NCBI GenBank assembly: GCA_963971305.1
Contig: OZ020317.1
Span: forward strand, 19,486,001 to 19,550,000
DNA length: 64,000 nucleotides
DNA from: Arcuatula senhousia
Taxonomy: Eukaryota > Mollusca > Bivalvia > Mytilida > Mytilidae
Reading direction: 5' to 3'
Shown here piece by piece: positions 10,893 to 22,183 of the stretch. Position 1 is the first letter of the stretch, and each line of letters starts with the position of its first letter. Under the pieces are notes generated by a model. It saw nothing but the letters and a program-made list of their open reading frames with translations, did not search any database and was not told the origin of the DNA. The translations under genes and the position numbers were made by a program.

Positions 10893-12801
10893 GCCCCAGT
10901 CACACTGTCACGTATCGGCTTCCCCGTTTTACTACGTTTTAAAACGTCACGTTTTAATGTAATTTATTGTCAAAGTTTTCGGTCTTCACCTTTAACTAAT
11001 TATATGCTACGTTTTACAAGGTTTCCTCACGTTAACTACGTTTTACTAGGTATGGCAAGGTTCAACATCAGCCGTTTCATTAGGTTTTACTACGTTTTGC
11101 TACGTATGCGGTACGTTTCGTCAGGTATTACTAGGCTTTCTCACGTTTTACAAGGTATATGTTACGTTTAAGTAAGTACTTATGTGGTTTTACTAGGTAT
11201 GTACTACGTTTTACTACGTTTTACCACGTGCCACTACGCTGTGAAGATTTATCTGCGAAAACCGCGTAATTTTCTCAAAATAAAAAAAAATATATTCACC
11301 GGTAAGAGGTAGTGATTGCTATGAAGAAAAAAGCAAGTTGTGATTTCATTCATATTTTAGTACATTTATATTAAATCTTCGCTCCAAAGACTAATTATCA
11401 CTAATGGTATAGTATATTACCATTGTCCGTCCGTTCGTCTGTCTGTGAAATACAATTTTGTCTCAGTTTTCCAACTGCTTTTAAAATATAATAGATATGA
11501 TATTTTGCATTTACTGTAGTACCAAATGGTGCATAATAATTTCAGGTTCCTAGCTAAACTGGTTTTACACAGGTTGAAAATGGATGAAAACTTCCTATCA
11601 CAGTTGTCCAACTATAGGTCGTAGAGTTTTTATATATCGCCTTCAATCTTATCATATGGTGTAATAGGGTGTATATCTATTTTATACTCCTAGGTCATCT
11701 ACTTTCTGTTAACCGAATACTAAAGTTTTGAACAGAAGCGGGATATCACTAGTACGCATTAGCTTACAAAATACTTGTTACAAATTGTTTATATTTAAAA
11801 GCTTTAAGACTTTCACGCAAAGTACTATTTCAGTCTTTTCCTCATTCCCTTTAAATAAGAGAAAAGAATCGCCTTGTGATTTTATCACAGTCAAATAATT
11901 CCAAAAATAATTTGTTACAGAAAACTTGACAAATCGCTGCGATGAGTACAAGTGCAATAGAGATAGGCCAACTGCCTCTCTGAACCATGTGTCTTTCCTC
12001 TTAACCCTGACGTCATTTTAACTACATTCTCGTGGAACATAGCTTGGTCAACTCGCAAACAGTTTCTAAGGACACAATATATCATCACGTCTCAACTCCT
12101 CTAAAATTGTTCGTACATGCCGAACTAGGATCTCCTACTTTTCCAATGTCTCACCCAAATTAAACGCGTTTTTCGTATCCTGTGGTACCGGTTCTGGTTT
12201 AATTGATACAACCATAGCCTTATCTTGCAGAATACGCGTATACATGCTCATTCAGCAACATCCCGTAATTTACCAATTTCATAGTACTTTTTTCCTTTTA
12301 ATGTGAAGATTTTTTTTACAAAACAAGGGTGCAAAAATAGTCGAAATGAATGAGTAAGCGTAATAAAACGTTATAATATACCTACTAAAACGTGACAAAA
12401 CGTGAAAAAAACCTAGCGAAACGTAACATTAAACGTAAAAACGTGCAAAAACCTTATAAAACGTAGTAAATACCTAGGAAAACGTAGTAAAACCTGAGGT
12501 GGGCATTCTATTACGTTTTACTAGGTTTTCGTTACGCTTTCACTAGGTTTTAACACGTTTAAACAACGTTTTACCACGTTCTACTACCTGTCTGCTACGT
12601 TTATTTATTTAGCCGCGTTTCGCCACGTTTGTGTCGTGCAAACGATACAAACGGGACACCCCACGTTTGCGTCCAGGTATCTCTACGTATGTACCCGGTT
12701 TCAACTACGTGTCGGTACGTTTCTTTACGTTTATAGCCGTTTCACTACGTTTTAGAAACGTAGTAAAACGGGGTGTCGAAACGTGACAGTGTGAATGGGG
12801 C
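10893..12801. mobile_element. 1.9-kb non-autonomous TIR transposon with TTA target duplication
   Basis: The ends read 'gccccagtcacactgtcacg' (left) and the inverse of 'cgtgacagtgtgaatggggc' (right). TTA flanks both sides (10890-10892 and 12802-12804), and a paralogous empty site lies near 10628. Both subterminal zones (about 10930-11240 and 12350-12790) are dense with degenerate 'acgttttactacgtttt' and 'acgttttactaggtttt' units in opposed orientation, probably transposase-binding repeats. No transposase frame is seen in the middle. The 3-bp TTA duplication is compatible with PIF/Harbinger, but the superfamily is inferred. Confidence 0.8.
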
Positions 12802-12974
12802 TTAAGAACGCTACTATTCAGATCAACAACGCTTCTGATCATTGATCTGACTAGTTGAGTTTTGAATATTCACCGTGCATTTATAGCAAGTAAGAGAGTC
12901 GTTATCAAGATCTCAAAATGAAACACTATCCGAAAATACCGGTCTTCCGTACAAAACAAACTGGCGATAAAGCG

Positions 12975-13205
12975 TTCACTCCCAATGTCAAATAAAGGTA
13001 AAAACAAAATTACCGAACTTGGAGGATCAATGTCCAAGAGAAAAGACAAAACATGGAATACACACCAGAGTTATAGATCGCAATGGTCCTGACTTGGTAC
13101 AGGTATTTCAAATGAAATGGTGGGTTAAACCAGGTTTTATGGCGCACCAAACCTTCCCCTTCCATTGCGATCTTATGGACCGGTAGTAACACAAATCATC
13201 TAACT
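12975..13205 (-). repeat. Dispersed repeat family H, copy 2
   Basis: Inverse orientation of the repeat at 1630-1875, with matching blocks 'aaaaacaaaattaccgaact', 'atcgcaatggtcctgacttg', 'ggtgggttaaaccaggtttt' and 'ccattgcgatct'. Non-coding. Confidence 0.75.
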
Positions 13206-13443
13206 GTGTAATTAATATTAATGAAACAAAAAATGCTCGAATTAAAAACAACAGCTTAACATGCTAAAAGGGCATCTGAAGAAAAATAATTATAAAAAGA
13301 TAAGCAATTGTTAAACAGTGATATATAAAATATCAATTGGCTATTTTCATGAAATATCTCATATCTTCCCGAGACGCCAACACCATCTTAAGAGCTTTAG
13401 CTCGAGGGTATGATATGGGTCGAAGGATATTTGGAATATATAT

Positions 13444-13584
13444 AGATTATTACATAGGGTTTTCCATATCAGGTCCCATATCATTCCGAGACTCCCTTAT
13501 TAGGTCTCGGCGTTTCCATATCAAGTCCTATGGGAGTCTCGGAGTAATATGGGACCTGATATGGAAAACCCTGTGTCATAATCT
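13444..13584. mobile_element. Hairpin MITE family J, copy 1
   Basis: A 141-bp near-continuous inverted repeat. Its ends 'agattattacatagggtttt' and the inverse of 'aaaaccctgtgtcataatct' continue inwards through 'ccatatcaggtcccatat' and 'cgagactccc', so nearly the whole element folds on itself. A longer relative is at 14843-15033. Confidence 0.8.
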
Positions 13585-13613
13585 CTTTATCTCATTATTC
13601 TCCACACAAGACC

Positions 13614-13730
13614 CTAAAATGCTCTATAAAACCTACTCTAGTCTTTTTACACATAAAATGCATTGAATTTATAATTTATAATATAAAATGCTCTATAAAA
13701 CCTACTCTAGTCTTTTTACACATAAAAAAC
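13614..13730. repeat. Short tandem duplication, about 48 bp x 2
   Basis: 'aaaatgctctataaaaccta' plus 'ctctagtctttttacacataaaa' occurs at about 13616-13662 and again at about 13685-13731. The rest of 13730-14570 shows no gene or recognised repeat. Confidence 0.7.
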
Positions 13731-14574
13731 CACAAAAAACTAAAACATAACATAAAAATATTCAATTTTCTATAATTAGTATCAATGTTTTATTTTCATT
13801 ATAAATTCAATTATAATCTGAACATGAATCATTTCATGTTTGTTAAAAGGGCGGAGCTAATGACGTAACACGAGCACGCGAGCGCAGGAAAAAGCCATAT
13901 CAGGCCACTGGTCAAACAGGCTTGGACAATTTTGGCTGTTTCATCTGGGCAAATTCATGCATTTAAACACTAAATGTGTGATAAAATACAATATTTTGTT
14001 TATCATATATTTTAAGATGATAAAAAATGAACAAGTTCAATATTCAAATACATTGTATGACTTTTATTAATGTTGTTTATCATTAATGCAGACAAAATTC
14101 CATACAATTAAGTTTGAAAATGTCTGGAGACTCTTGCTTACCTTCTGTTAAGTTTACAAAATACAGTTGGAAATACAGCTCAATATCTATTTTAGTGTAT
14201 ATCGGTGCATTTTGGCAATTTTTACTTACTAGCACGGATGCACACAGTTGCTTTTTTTTAAAAAAATAACCAAAATTTATAATTGGTAAAATGCCTCGCT
14301 AATGCTCATGCAACTCGGAAAATCTTTTTTGAGTAAAAATTTTAAATTTCTTGAAAATTGCGCATTTTATTGTTTCAGGGGTATGTTATGGATTTTAGGG
14401 CTGTGTTTATGATTTCTATGTTGTTTTAAGGATTTTTAATGGATATGATATGAATAGAAAGTGACATGGCTATAATCACCTGTTTGGTATCAAATATCTA
14501 AAAAGGCTGTATCATTTAGTAAATATATGATAAACTGTGAGCATAATGAAATAATCAGCCGCTATATTTTCTTT

Positions 14575-14790
14575 CATAGAACTTTGTTTGTGAAGACAAA
14601 AATAATACAATGTGTAATCTGACATTACTCTAAAGGCACTGGAAATAATAAAAAAATTGAATATCGCAATTGATATCAAATAGAACTTTGTTTGTAGAGC
14701 CAATAAATACAATAATATAATCTGATATTCCTCTAAAGACTCTCACTCGAAATAAAAAAATACTGTCGGATTCCGTCGCTATTGGTATCA
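14575..14790. repeat. Diverged tandem duplication of about 110 bp
   Basis: 'atagaactttgtttgt', 'aataatacaatgtgtaatct' or 'aatataatctgatatt', and 'ctctaaag' followed by 'gaaataa.aaaaa' recur in the same order at about 14577 and 14682. Confidence 0.6.
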
Positions 14791-14842
14791 AAGGAATTAA
14801 TAATCCTATTTTATCATGGTTTCATGACATGACAATACATAT

Positions 14843-15033
14843 AGATTATTACACAGGGTTTTCCATATCAAGTCCCATATCATTCCGAGACTCCCATATT
14901 AGGTCGAGGCGTTCCATATCAAGTCCCATAATCATTCCAAGACTCCCATATTAGGTCGAGGCGTAAGCCGAGACTTAATATGGGTCGAGGAATGATATAG
15001 GACCTGATACGGAAAAACCCTGTGTCATAATCT
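14843..15033. mobile_element. Hairpin MITE family J, copy 2
   Basis: Same ends as copy J1 ('agattattacacagggtttt' and the inverse of 'ccctgtgtcataatct'). It carries an extra internal duplication of the 'tcaagtcccata.tcattcc.agactccc' block. Non-coding. Confidence 0.8.
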
Positions 15034-15428
15034 TTTTATCATACATTTTCAGCAAACAAATAAAGATACAAATATACTATTTATATACTGTGACGTCAAA
15101 TTTCAAAGTGAGGCTCTAGACCTTGATATGGCATATTAACCCTCATTTGTGCACGCAAGGTCTTGATATTGCCATATTTGCCCACTTTTGTGCACGCGAT
15201 GGTTTGATATGGCAAAAAGTCCCTTGCCGAGATATGGCTTGTAAGTTTCCGTCTGTTACACACGGACAAATTTAAAGGTATCAAAGCTTAATGTATGATT
15301 AAAGTTAATAAAGAGAAATCATTTATATTTATATACACAAAAAAATCTTAAATTGCAGGGTAATATTCTGGACACTTAAGTTTTGTATTGTATTGTATTG
15401 TTGATTGTAATTATGGAATCAGTAACAA

Positions 15429-15527
15429 GTTAGTTACTTATTGTTTTACTCCAAAGCAGCACGATTTCGGCTTTATCCGGGAGATGCATATGAAAGTGAT
15501 GAGACAATGAACATGAAATGATGATAA
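15429..15527 (-). mobile_element. SINE-like family B, copy B1, first part (split)
   Basis: 'tagttacttattgttttact' through 'acaatgaacatgaaatgatg' matches the tail-side 100 bp of the full copies at 16137 and 60295. The remainder of this copy lies at 19891-20098, so a 4.36-kb insertion split it. Confidence 0.8.
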
Positions 15528-15734
15528 GGCCACACCAAATTAATTCATTGTTCGTCGGGTTCGTCGCTTCTATTTTAAGCAAGACTAAAATAAAGAACTT
15601 TTTGTTTTCGCCGCTTCAAATCCGTAATCACCCGCTTTCAATTTCTAATTTATGTTAAAAAATAGTTTAGTCATCTGTTTAGAATCGATTTAAATTGACA
15701 CAGAAAACCATCCGTTTCATTCCCCGAACGAAAA

Positions 15735-16123
15735 ACAAACCCTACTAGAAAGCAGAAATTTTGAAAGTAGACTACATTATGACATAACAACAGACGAATT
15801 AGAAACAGCAGTATACCTAATAGAATCTGAGAAAACACCAGGCAAAGACAACCATTTCCCAGAACTTTTCAAGCATGCAGGTCCTGAAATTGTATAAGCC
15901 ACCAGGAAGCATACCAATCTAACATGGATAAAGGGAGAATTACCCATAGAGTGGAAAACAGCAAGAATAAAGTTTCTAAGAAAGCCAGGTAAAACCAACT
16001 ACTACTCCCCTTAATCATAGAGACCAATTAGTCTTACCAATGTTATGTGTAAAATATCAGAAAGAATAGTTTTTAACAGATTGGTGGACCATGCAGAAGG
16101 CATGCAATTAATAGATGAAAAGC
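15735..16123 (+). pseudogene. RNase H-type LINE, N-terminal RT part (broken)
   Basis: Read across stops, this shows the beginning of a non-LTR RT: 'TPGKDNHFPELFKHAGPEI', an 'LPIEWKTARIKFLRKPGK' block and 'RPISLTNVMCKISERIV'. These are the conserved pre-palm motifs of Jockey/I-type LINEs. Stops at about 15894 and 16013 and an upstream truncation (no endonuclease) make it dead. Copy B2 of SINE-like family B interrupts it, and the RT continues at 16650. Confidence 0.75.
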
Positions 16124-16136
16124 AAGAAGGGTTCAG

Positions 16137-16636
16137 ATAGTTAGTTAGTTATTGCTTTACTCCCAAGCAGCACGATTTCGGCTCTATCCGGCAGATGAAC
16201 ATGTGAGTGGTGATACAATGAACATTAAATGATGATGAAGTGGAGGAAATGTGGACACAAGGCCAATCGGGTAGGAGAGTATCGACTGCCACTGGAAAAA
16301 GGAGTGATGGGTAAGGACGGGCAATTTAGCCTCCTGCATGGGGATCTCTTACCGAGACCTGCAGCAGGGTTCTTTAACGTGCGAGGAACGTGACATTTTT
16401 CCCAACACGGTGCACCACTATGGTTTGCGGTCAGGTTTTCCGCATTATCGCCTGACGACCACGCATCTCTCGATGTCAGGGCTGCCCCATTCAACCACCT
16501 GGGGCACACATCCCAGTCGCTTTGTGGGCAAAGCGGCCTGACCCGATGTCAGGTTTCTGGGCGCTCTTTAGTGGACTTTTACCGACAAGCTTAGCGCTGC
16601 TGCGGGCCTATTTGCCATCCGGAACCCGCACGGGTG
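16137..16636 (-). mobile_element. SINE-like family B, copy B2, full length, inside the LINE
   Basis: Exactly flanked by a 13-bp duplication, 'aagaagggttcag' (16124-16136 and 16637-16649). On the minus strand it begins 'cacccgtgcgggttccggat' and ends in a (TAAC)n tail, seen on + as 'tagttagttagttattgc'. Its head is clearly related to that of family A (cccgtgcggg..., 'gcctattcgcca' on +). The body differs from A. Confidence 0.85.
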
Positions 16637-16649
16637 AAGAAGGGTTCAG

Positions 16650-17880
16650 AAAGTAAAGATCAACAACGATCTCGCTGACCAGACTCATCACAAAAGGATT
16701 TAATAGAGGGAAAGCCACACTAGCATGTTTCGTCGACTTCAAGAAGGCATATGAATCTGACCACTCTGTTTGGAGATAAGGACTGATGGTTAAACTTAAC
16801 CAAATGGGAATAAAAGGCAGATTATGGAAATGGATTAAGAATTTCCTAGACAACAGAACAGCTCAATGTACCTTTGACAATCATACAAGCCCTGTATTCC
16901 CTACCAACTTAGGTCTACCGCAAGGATCTGTACTAGCACCCTCTCTATTTAACATTTTCATTAGAGATCTATTAACAGATATAGATGGGGACCATACTAA
17001 GTTTGCAGACGCTGGTACAGTTTGGCAAAAAGGAGATCAAGACCAAAGGGATCAGATCACTAACAAAATTGTAAAAGACATAAGCAAAGTAATCATCAGT
17101 TATGGAATATGGTTGCTTTATTTGGCAAATAACTCACCCATCAAACATCAAAGTGCTAGATAAAATCCAAAGAAAAGCCCTATGTATCTGTCTTAACATA
17201 CCAACAACAACTGCAAGGGATGCATTAGAAGTAGAAACTGGAGTAGCACCCTTAGACCCGAGAATGGGGGAAAGATTCACTGAATTGGCAAAAATACAGT
17301 CAAAATCAATACTAGAACCAAACAAACAACAACTGACGAGATTCCAAGAAACAAAAGAAATAGAAAGAATCATCACGCCTTTTTGGAAAGCTATGAGTCA
17401 GTCATCAGAGATGAAAAAAGAGACTGGTATCGATATCAATCTTATAGAAACAGAATTCACATACAGATTTGGGTCAAATAGCATGACAAAAGAAAGACCA
17501 TCCTACTGGAACCGACTTGGAAGCAAGAACGATCATTGAAAGTGGTTGAGGGGCAAATAGTGGCCTTTACAGACGGATCATGAAAAGGGAATCCAGGACC
17601 ATGTGGATCAGGTGCAATCATATTTTGCCAACATCAAGGACCACCAGTGAAATTACACAAACCAGTAGCACAACGAGGCTCAATTTTATTTGCAGAGTTA
17701 GCGACAATCCTGGTGGTACTCCAATAATGCATTACAGAGGGACTATATAAAGTAATATCAGAAATAAAAATCCTGTCGGACAGTTAGTCAGCAGTAGGAA
17801 TATTAACACTGAAATGGGCATTAAAACACTATCAAGACCTCATAAGAGATATACAAGAATTAGTAGAAAACTTAAACAAC
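16650..17880 (+). pseudogene. RNase H-type LINE, RT palm, linker and RNase H remnants
   Basis: It continues the fragment before copy B2. A block reading 'RGKATLACFVDFKKAYES' gives the first catalytic region, and 'GLPQGSVLAPSLFNIF' follows at about 16912-16959. The catalytic block reads FADA at about 17005 where FADD is expected, so the second aspartate is lost. After a deletion and frameshift (about 17090), a linker frame at 17102-17539 carries 'LDKIQRKALCICLNIP'. An RNase H domain (TDGS, stop, GNPGPCG) starts about 17570. RNase H presence points to the I group of LINEs. It is dead by several stops and a catalytic substitution. Confidence 0.8.
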
Positions 17881-18880
17881 AAGAGGCTCCCGTGAGCCTG
17901 AATCGCTCACCTGACATACATGTATGTGTCTGAAGTAAATGTTATGAGGCATAACATAATAAGTTTTGTTTCAATAGGACTTATGGTGTCAAAGGATTTA
18001 ACGTTTTCAATGTAATCAGGAAATGCTGTGAAAATAATCAATTTTGATGTTCTAAGGGGAAAAACCCCTAAAAGGAAGGGCCCTTCAACGTTGGCCCTAT
18101 TATATATTTTGTAGATCTTGATGTGCTTATCAATATGCGATTTAAACTTATCAAATGTCTTATATAGTTTTTATACATGTGTTGTTGGATATTCTCCAAA
18201 ATTTCAGAGCTGGTAGATCTTAAGGTGCTGATCTTTTTTGTTATTATACAAAATATAAAAATCTGTCACCGATTTTGAGTTATTTGCAAAAAAATGCAAT
18301 TTTCCCTATGTTCTATTTTTAGCCAAAGCCCCCATGTTTTACGACCAATCAAAAATCCCCACATTAGTTCTATACATCTAATCCTTATAAGCAACTATAC
18401 CAAGTTTGGTTGCAATGGGACTTAAAGTGTCAGAGGAGTAAATGTTTTCAATGTTATGAGGAAATGCTATGAAAATGCTTAGTTTTGACGATCAAAGGGC
18501 GATAACTCCTAAAAGGAAAGGTCCTACAATGTTGACCCTATTACATAATATGTAGATCTTGATGTGCTTAACAATATACAATTTGAATTTCTCAAATAGT
18601 TTTTAAGATATTGTGCTAAACAGGTGCAAAATTTGCAAAAAATCCACAAAAAGGGCAATAACTCCTACATGGTTGTTGGATTTTCTTTAAAAATTCAGGG
18701 TAGGTAGATATTGAGGTGCTGATCACTTTTATTCTACCAGAATTTTGATATCTGTAGCCATTTTGAGTTATTTGCAAAAAACTACAATTTACCACTATGT
18801 TCTATTTTTAGCCATGGCGGCCTTGTTTTACGACGAATCAAAAATCCCCACATCAGTTCTAAGCACCGAATCTCATATAT
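17876..18880 (-). repeat. Dispersed repeat family C, copy C3 (divergent)
   Basis: Starts 'caacaagaggctcccgtgag' and 'cctgaatcgctcacctg' and contains two internal monomers around 'tgtagatcttgatgtgctta' plus a terminal block 'acgacgaatcaaaaatcccc' also seen near 48570. Non-coding. Confidence 0.7.
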
Positions 18881-18894
18881 TCAAAAATAACAAA

Positions 18895-18955
18895 TCAAGG
18901 CAAAGACATACCAGAGAAATTGAAGATCGCAATGGTCCTGACTTGGTACAGTAAA
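18895..18955 (-). repeat. Fragment of dispersed repeat H
   Basis: 'agaaattgaagatcgcaatg' plus 'gtcctgacttggtaca' matches copies H2 and H3, and is truncated right after 'tacag'. It lies 190 bp upstream of the hammerhead ribozyme. Similar pairing of the two modules is familiar from mussel repeats. Confidence 0.65.
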
Positions 18956-19144
18956 AAAATACCCCAAATAAATTTGTCAATATCGACTAGATATTGGATC
19001 AAAAATGTCGACATTGACGATATTGAAACGCCCCAAAAATAATAAAAAGTCATAATTTGGTTTTTAATTCTGTACTTTTTGTTTTATTGTTCAATGCTCT
19101 TCATATTCATATTGTGTTTGGTATTTTCAATCTTTTGGTAGAGC

Positions 19145-19184
19145 GCCTCTGATGAGTCTTGGATAGACGAAACGCGCGTCAGGC
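19145..19184 (+). ncRNA. Type I hammerhead ribozyme (minimal stem III)
   Basis: All core nucleotides are present in order. CTGATGA is at 19149-19155. Stem II is GTCT (19156-19159) pairing AGAC (19165-19168) over a 5-nt loop. GAAA is at 19169-19172. A very short stem III follows (A172:T179, C173:G178), then the cleavage site after C19180. Stem I is GCCT (19145-19148) pairing AGGC (19181-19184). Very short stem III is typical of hammerheads in metazoan retrozymes and Penelope-like elements. The surrounding cassette is very common in mussels as I remember it. Self-cleavage is inferred, not shown. Confidence 0.8.
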
Positions 19185-19890
19185 CTAGCAAAATAAGTTG
19201 TCTGGAACTTTGTTGTATTTTTGATTTGATAGAACTAAAGTCTAAACAAAATAAGATTTTCTAGACATATCACAATAAAGCATTCACAGAAAGTTGGAAT
19301 GATATATAACACGTATAGCTTTTCCATTTTAGTAAGTACAGGTTTGCTATAGACCTTGAGACATACCTGTCAGATTTAAACTTATTCACAGCAGGAACAA
19401 TGTAAAGCAAAAAAAAGAAAAAAACAGTTATCTCTCAAACTTTAATTTTATACATCATGTATGCATATATATTTTATTTTAACATTATAATAATTTTCTA
19501 ATGTCACTAAACATTACTATACATCTGTCAAAAGTGGAAAAACTCATGGTTCAGTAGATTTTTCACTTTGGATAGTTGATATCTTTTTAGACTTAATTAG
19601 AAAAATGAATTAATAGTATAGTAAATTATTTTCGCTCGCTTTGAAATATCCTATAATTCATATTTTAGTTTTCAAATTGAAAAAAAAAATCAATTGCTCA
19701 CAAGGTAATATCTTCAAACTCATATTTAAAAAAAAAACATATGAAAAAAAATATCGCTCGCCATGACCTAAACTATTCACCTAATAAATCACTCTTTGTA
19801 AAAAAAAATACAATTAAAAAATTTCGCCGCTTCAATTTTTTTCATCCAGTTGTCCGAATTCGAAGAACTAGGAATTAATTTGGTGTGGCC

Positions 19891-20098
19891 TAAAAGTGGG
19901 GGAAAGGGGAACACAAGAACAATTGGGGTGGAGATTGACTGCCATTGGACTAAAAAGAGTGATGGGTAGGGACAGGCAATTTGTCCTTCTGCATGGGGAT
20001 CCTATGGGTCCTACTCTTACCGAGACCTGTGGCAGGGTTCTTTAACGTGCGAGGAACGTGATATTTTTCCCAACACCATGCACCACTATGGTTTGCGA
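19891..20098 (-). mobile_element. SINE-like family B, copy B1, second part
   Basis: It resumes the element interrupted at 15527: 'gactgccattgg', 'gagtgatgggtagggacagg', 'cagggttctttaacgtgcga', 'caccactatggtttgcg'. It stops at about 20098, so the head is missing. Confidence 0.75.
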
Positions 20099-20624
20099 CT
20101 AAAGCGTTTCATATTTTTTATTTTTATTTTTAAACCATAACAGCTTCACGTAGATAGAAAGATTCCAATTATTTATTTTTTTCTAATTCGCCATGCTTTA
20201 ACGAATTTAAATTATGTATGAAATAAAATACATACATTTTATTATACTTCATACGATTTTTTCCTAACAAATTTTAATTAAACAATTCAATCTATCATAT
20301 AACTTATTTCAAAAACAAAACCCAGCGGGTGATATATCCTTTTATCTATCACCCTCGCGGGTGATCATGTTTTATCAATCAACCTCTCGTGCGCAAAGCT
20401 CGTGCACAACCTCAATTTGATATTCTTAATCAGTTGCAAAATTGTCAACAATATTTCGTGCAAAGTGCTTATTATAACTAACACTAACTAATGCATCTTC
20501 TAACAGTCAAACGCCAAAACAAATAAAAAAAGTGTTTTCTAACGTTATTTCATACGGCAACATTTTATTTCAGTTTAAAGAAAACAAATAAAATGGTTTG
20601 AAAATCCGTGCGTAAAAGTACTTA

Positions 20625-20805
20625 GATAAAGGTAAAAACAAAATTACCGAAACACTAGACAAAACAAAGAGACATAGCGGAAAAATTGAAGACCGCAATG
20701 GTCCTGACTTGGTACAGGCTTTTCAAAAGAAATGGTGGGTTAAGCCAGGTTTTAACGCGCACCATACCTCCCTCTTCCATCCTACCCCAGACATAGGTTG
20801 ATCTT
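20625..20805 (-). repeat. Dispersed repeat family H, copy 3
   Basis: It matches copies H1 and H2 ('aaacaaaattaccgaa', 'gaccgcaatggtcctgactt', 'aaatggtgggttaagccagg'). It is followed by 'agtcataatttggtttccaa', which also follows the H fragment at 19046, suggesting a longer cassette. Confidence 0.7.
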
Positions 20806-22183
20806 AGTCATAATTTGGTTTCCAATTCGGTACTGTCGGCATTGCGCCTCGGTTGACAGTGTCATTTCGAATGGTAGCAATCTACTCTATCACCCCCTCA
20901 GCTATGTTATACAGACACTTAATATCTAAAAAATAAAAACATTTAATTTTAGCATCTTTAAAAATATACATTTTGGATGAGCAGATGGGCGTCTTTAAGG
21001 TCAATCTATTCCTTTCTTTAAAACAAGCATAGATTTTAACCTTTTTTTTAAGCACAGCCAAAACTGCACCTAAAATTGAAATATTAGGCGTATCTGGACC
21101 TAGATATTATAAATTATTACCTAATTTTTGTGGGTTCTTCGTGTTAAATTCCTTTATTTTTTAGATCTCTTTTTTCTCCGCTTTTGAAAACAGTCGATTT
21201 AAGGCTAATATCACTTTCACCCTTACTTGTGGCCTCAAATTTCATGCAACTTTCAATCAGGGATTTAACAACAAGTATTCACCTCGTGTCATGTAAGAGG
21301 CACAGTGGGAATAGTTTGTCCTTTTTCGGTTTACAATTTGAACAGGAGAAAAAAGAGTTCTTTGCTTTTAATGGAAATAACACGAAGAATTGATAGAAAT
21401 AAGATAAGAAATTCATATATCTAAGCCAAGCTATGCTTTTATTCTTAATTTTATCAGCAGTTTTTGTTATGCAAATACTAGAAAATAGATAGAAAAGTAC
21501 GCCATTTTATATTAAACGAAAGGTACCGATGTACCTTCACATCATACAGAGAAGCTGCAACACGTGTTGACATACTTTGCATGGATACCACCTTTCGATA
21601 TTTCATTTAAATAGGTATCATATACATTACAAAAAGAACGGATTTCATGAAACCTGGGGAAACTAAAAAACTTTAAACCAATCATCACCAGGTAAAAACA
21701 TCAGCTGATGTTTATAAACTACACGCGTGCTCGACATAAACAAACTGCGTGAACAACTATGTGTCATACATGTATTTTTATCAACTTTATTAAATATATT
21801 TACTATAGAAATGATTTCAGTAATTATTAACCCACAGACATTAATACTTGACAATTTCTATTAAATCTCTCTTCTCAAAATAGAAATATTTCATACCTTT
21901 TTCAGTGAATTAGATATATGATCAACTAAACACCCCATAATGTCATGCGCATTTTTGCACTTTCACGTGGCCTTAATAACAAACATTATAATTTCGGAAT
22001 AAACTAATATCTTCAACAAGAAATAATAATTAAATAATAAAAATAATATATACTGTGAAAGTACTTAAATTCGTGGGTGTCAATTTGCGTTGTTTCGAAG
22101 TAAACTGAATATTTTTGGATTGATGAATTGGTGGTTTTTCCGATGGGCTTGCAAATTAAAAATTTCCTTTTTATCTTCGACAG
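20806..22183. other. Putative 3' end of the GPCR intron; no gene seen
   Basis: Short AT-rich ORFs only. It ends in a pyrimidine-rich tract and 'cttcgacag' at 22175-22183, a good acceptor directly before the ATG of the receptor exon. Confidence 0.5.

Larger units (their letters stand above)
15528..19890. mobile_element. Nested PIF/Harbinger-like insertion, TAA target duplication
   Basis: The left end 'ggccacaccaaattaatt' (15528-15545) is the perfect inverse of 19873-19890. TAA flanks both sides (15525-15527 and 19891-19893), and the split SINE-like element resumes exactly there. GGC-starting inverted ends with a TWA duplication fit PIF/Harbinger. There is no transposase frame. The 4.36-kb interior holds a broken LINE, SINE-like B2, family C repeat, a fragment of repeat H and a hammerhead ribozyme. 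It is therefore a non-autonomous element that served as a landing pad, or it captured other sequence. Confidence 0.75.

Noticed and set aside
16225..16541. ORFs such as those starting 'MCPRWLNGAAL' across SINE-like copies
   Set aside because: The same peptides appear in every family A or B copy and are by-products of the repeat's GC-rich head.
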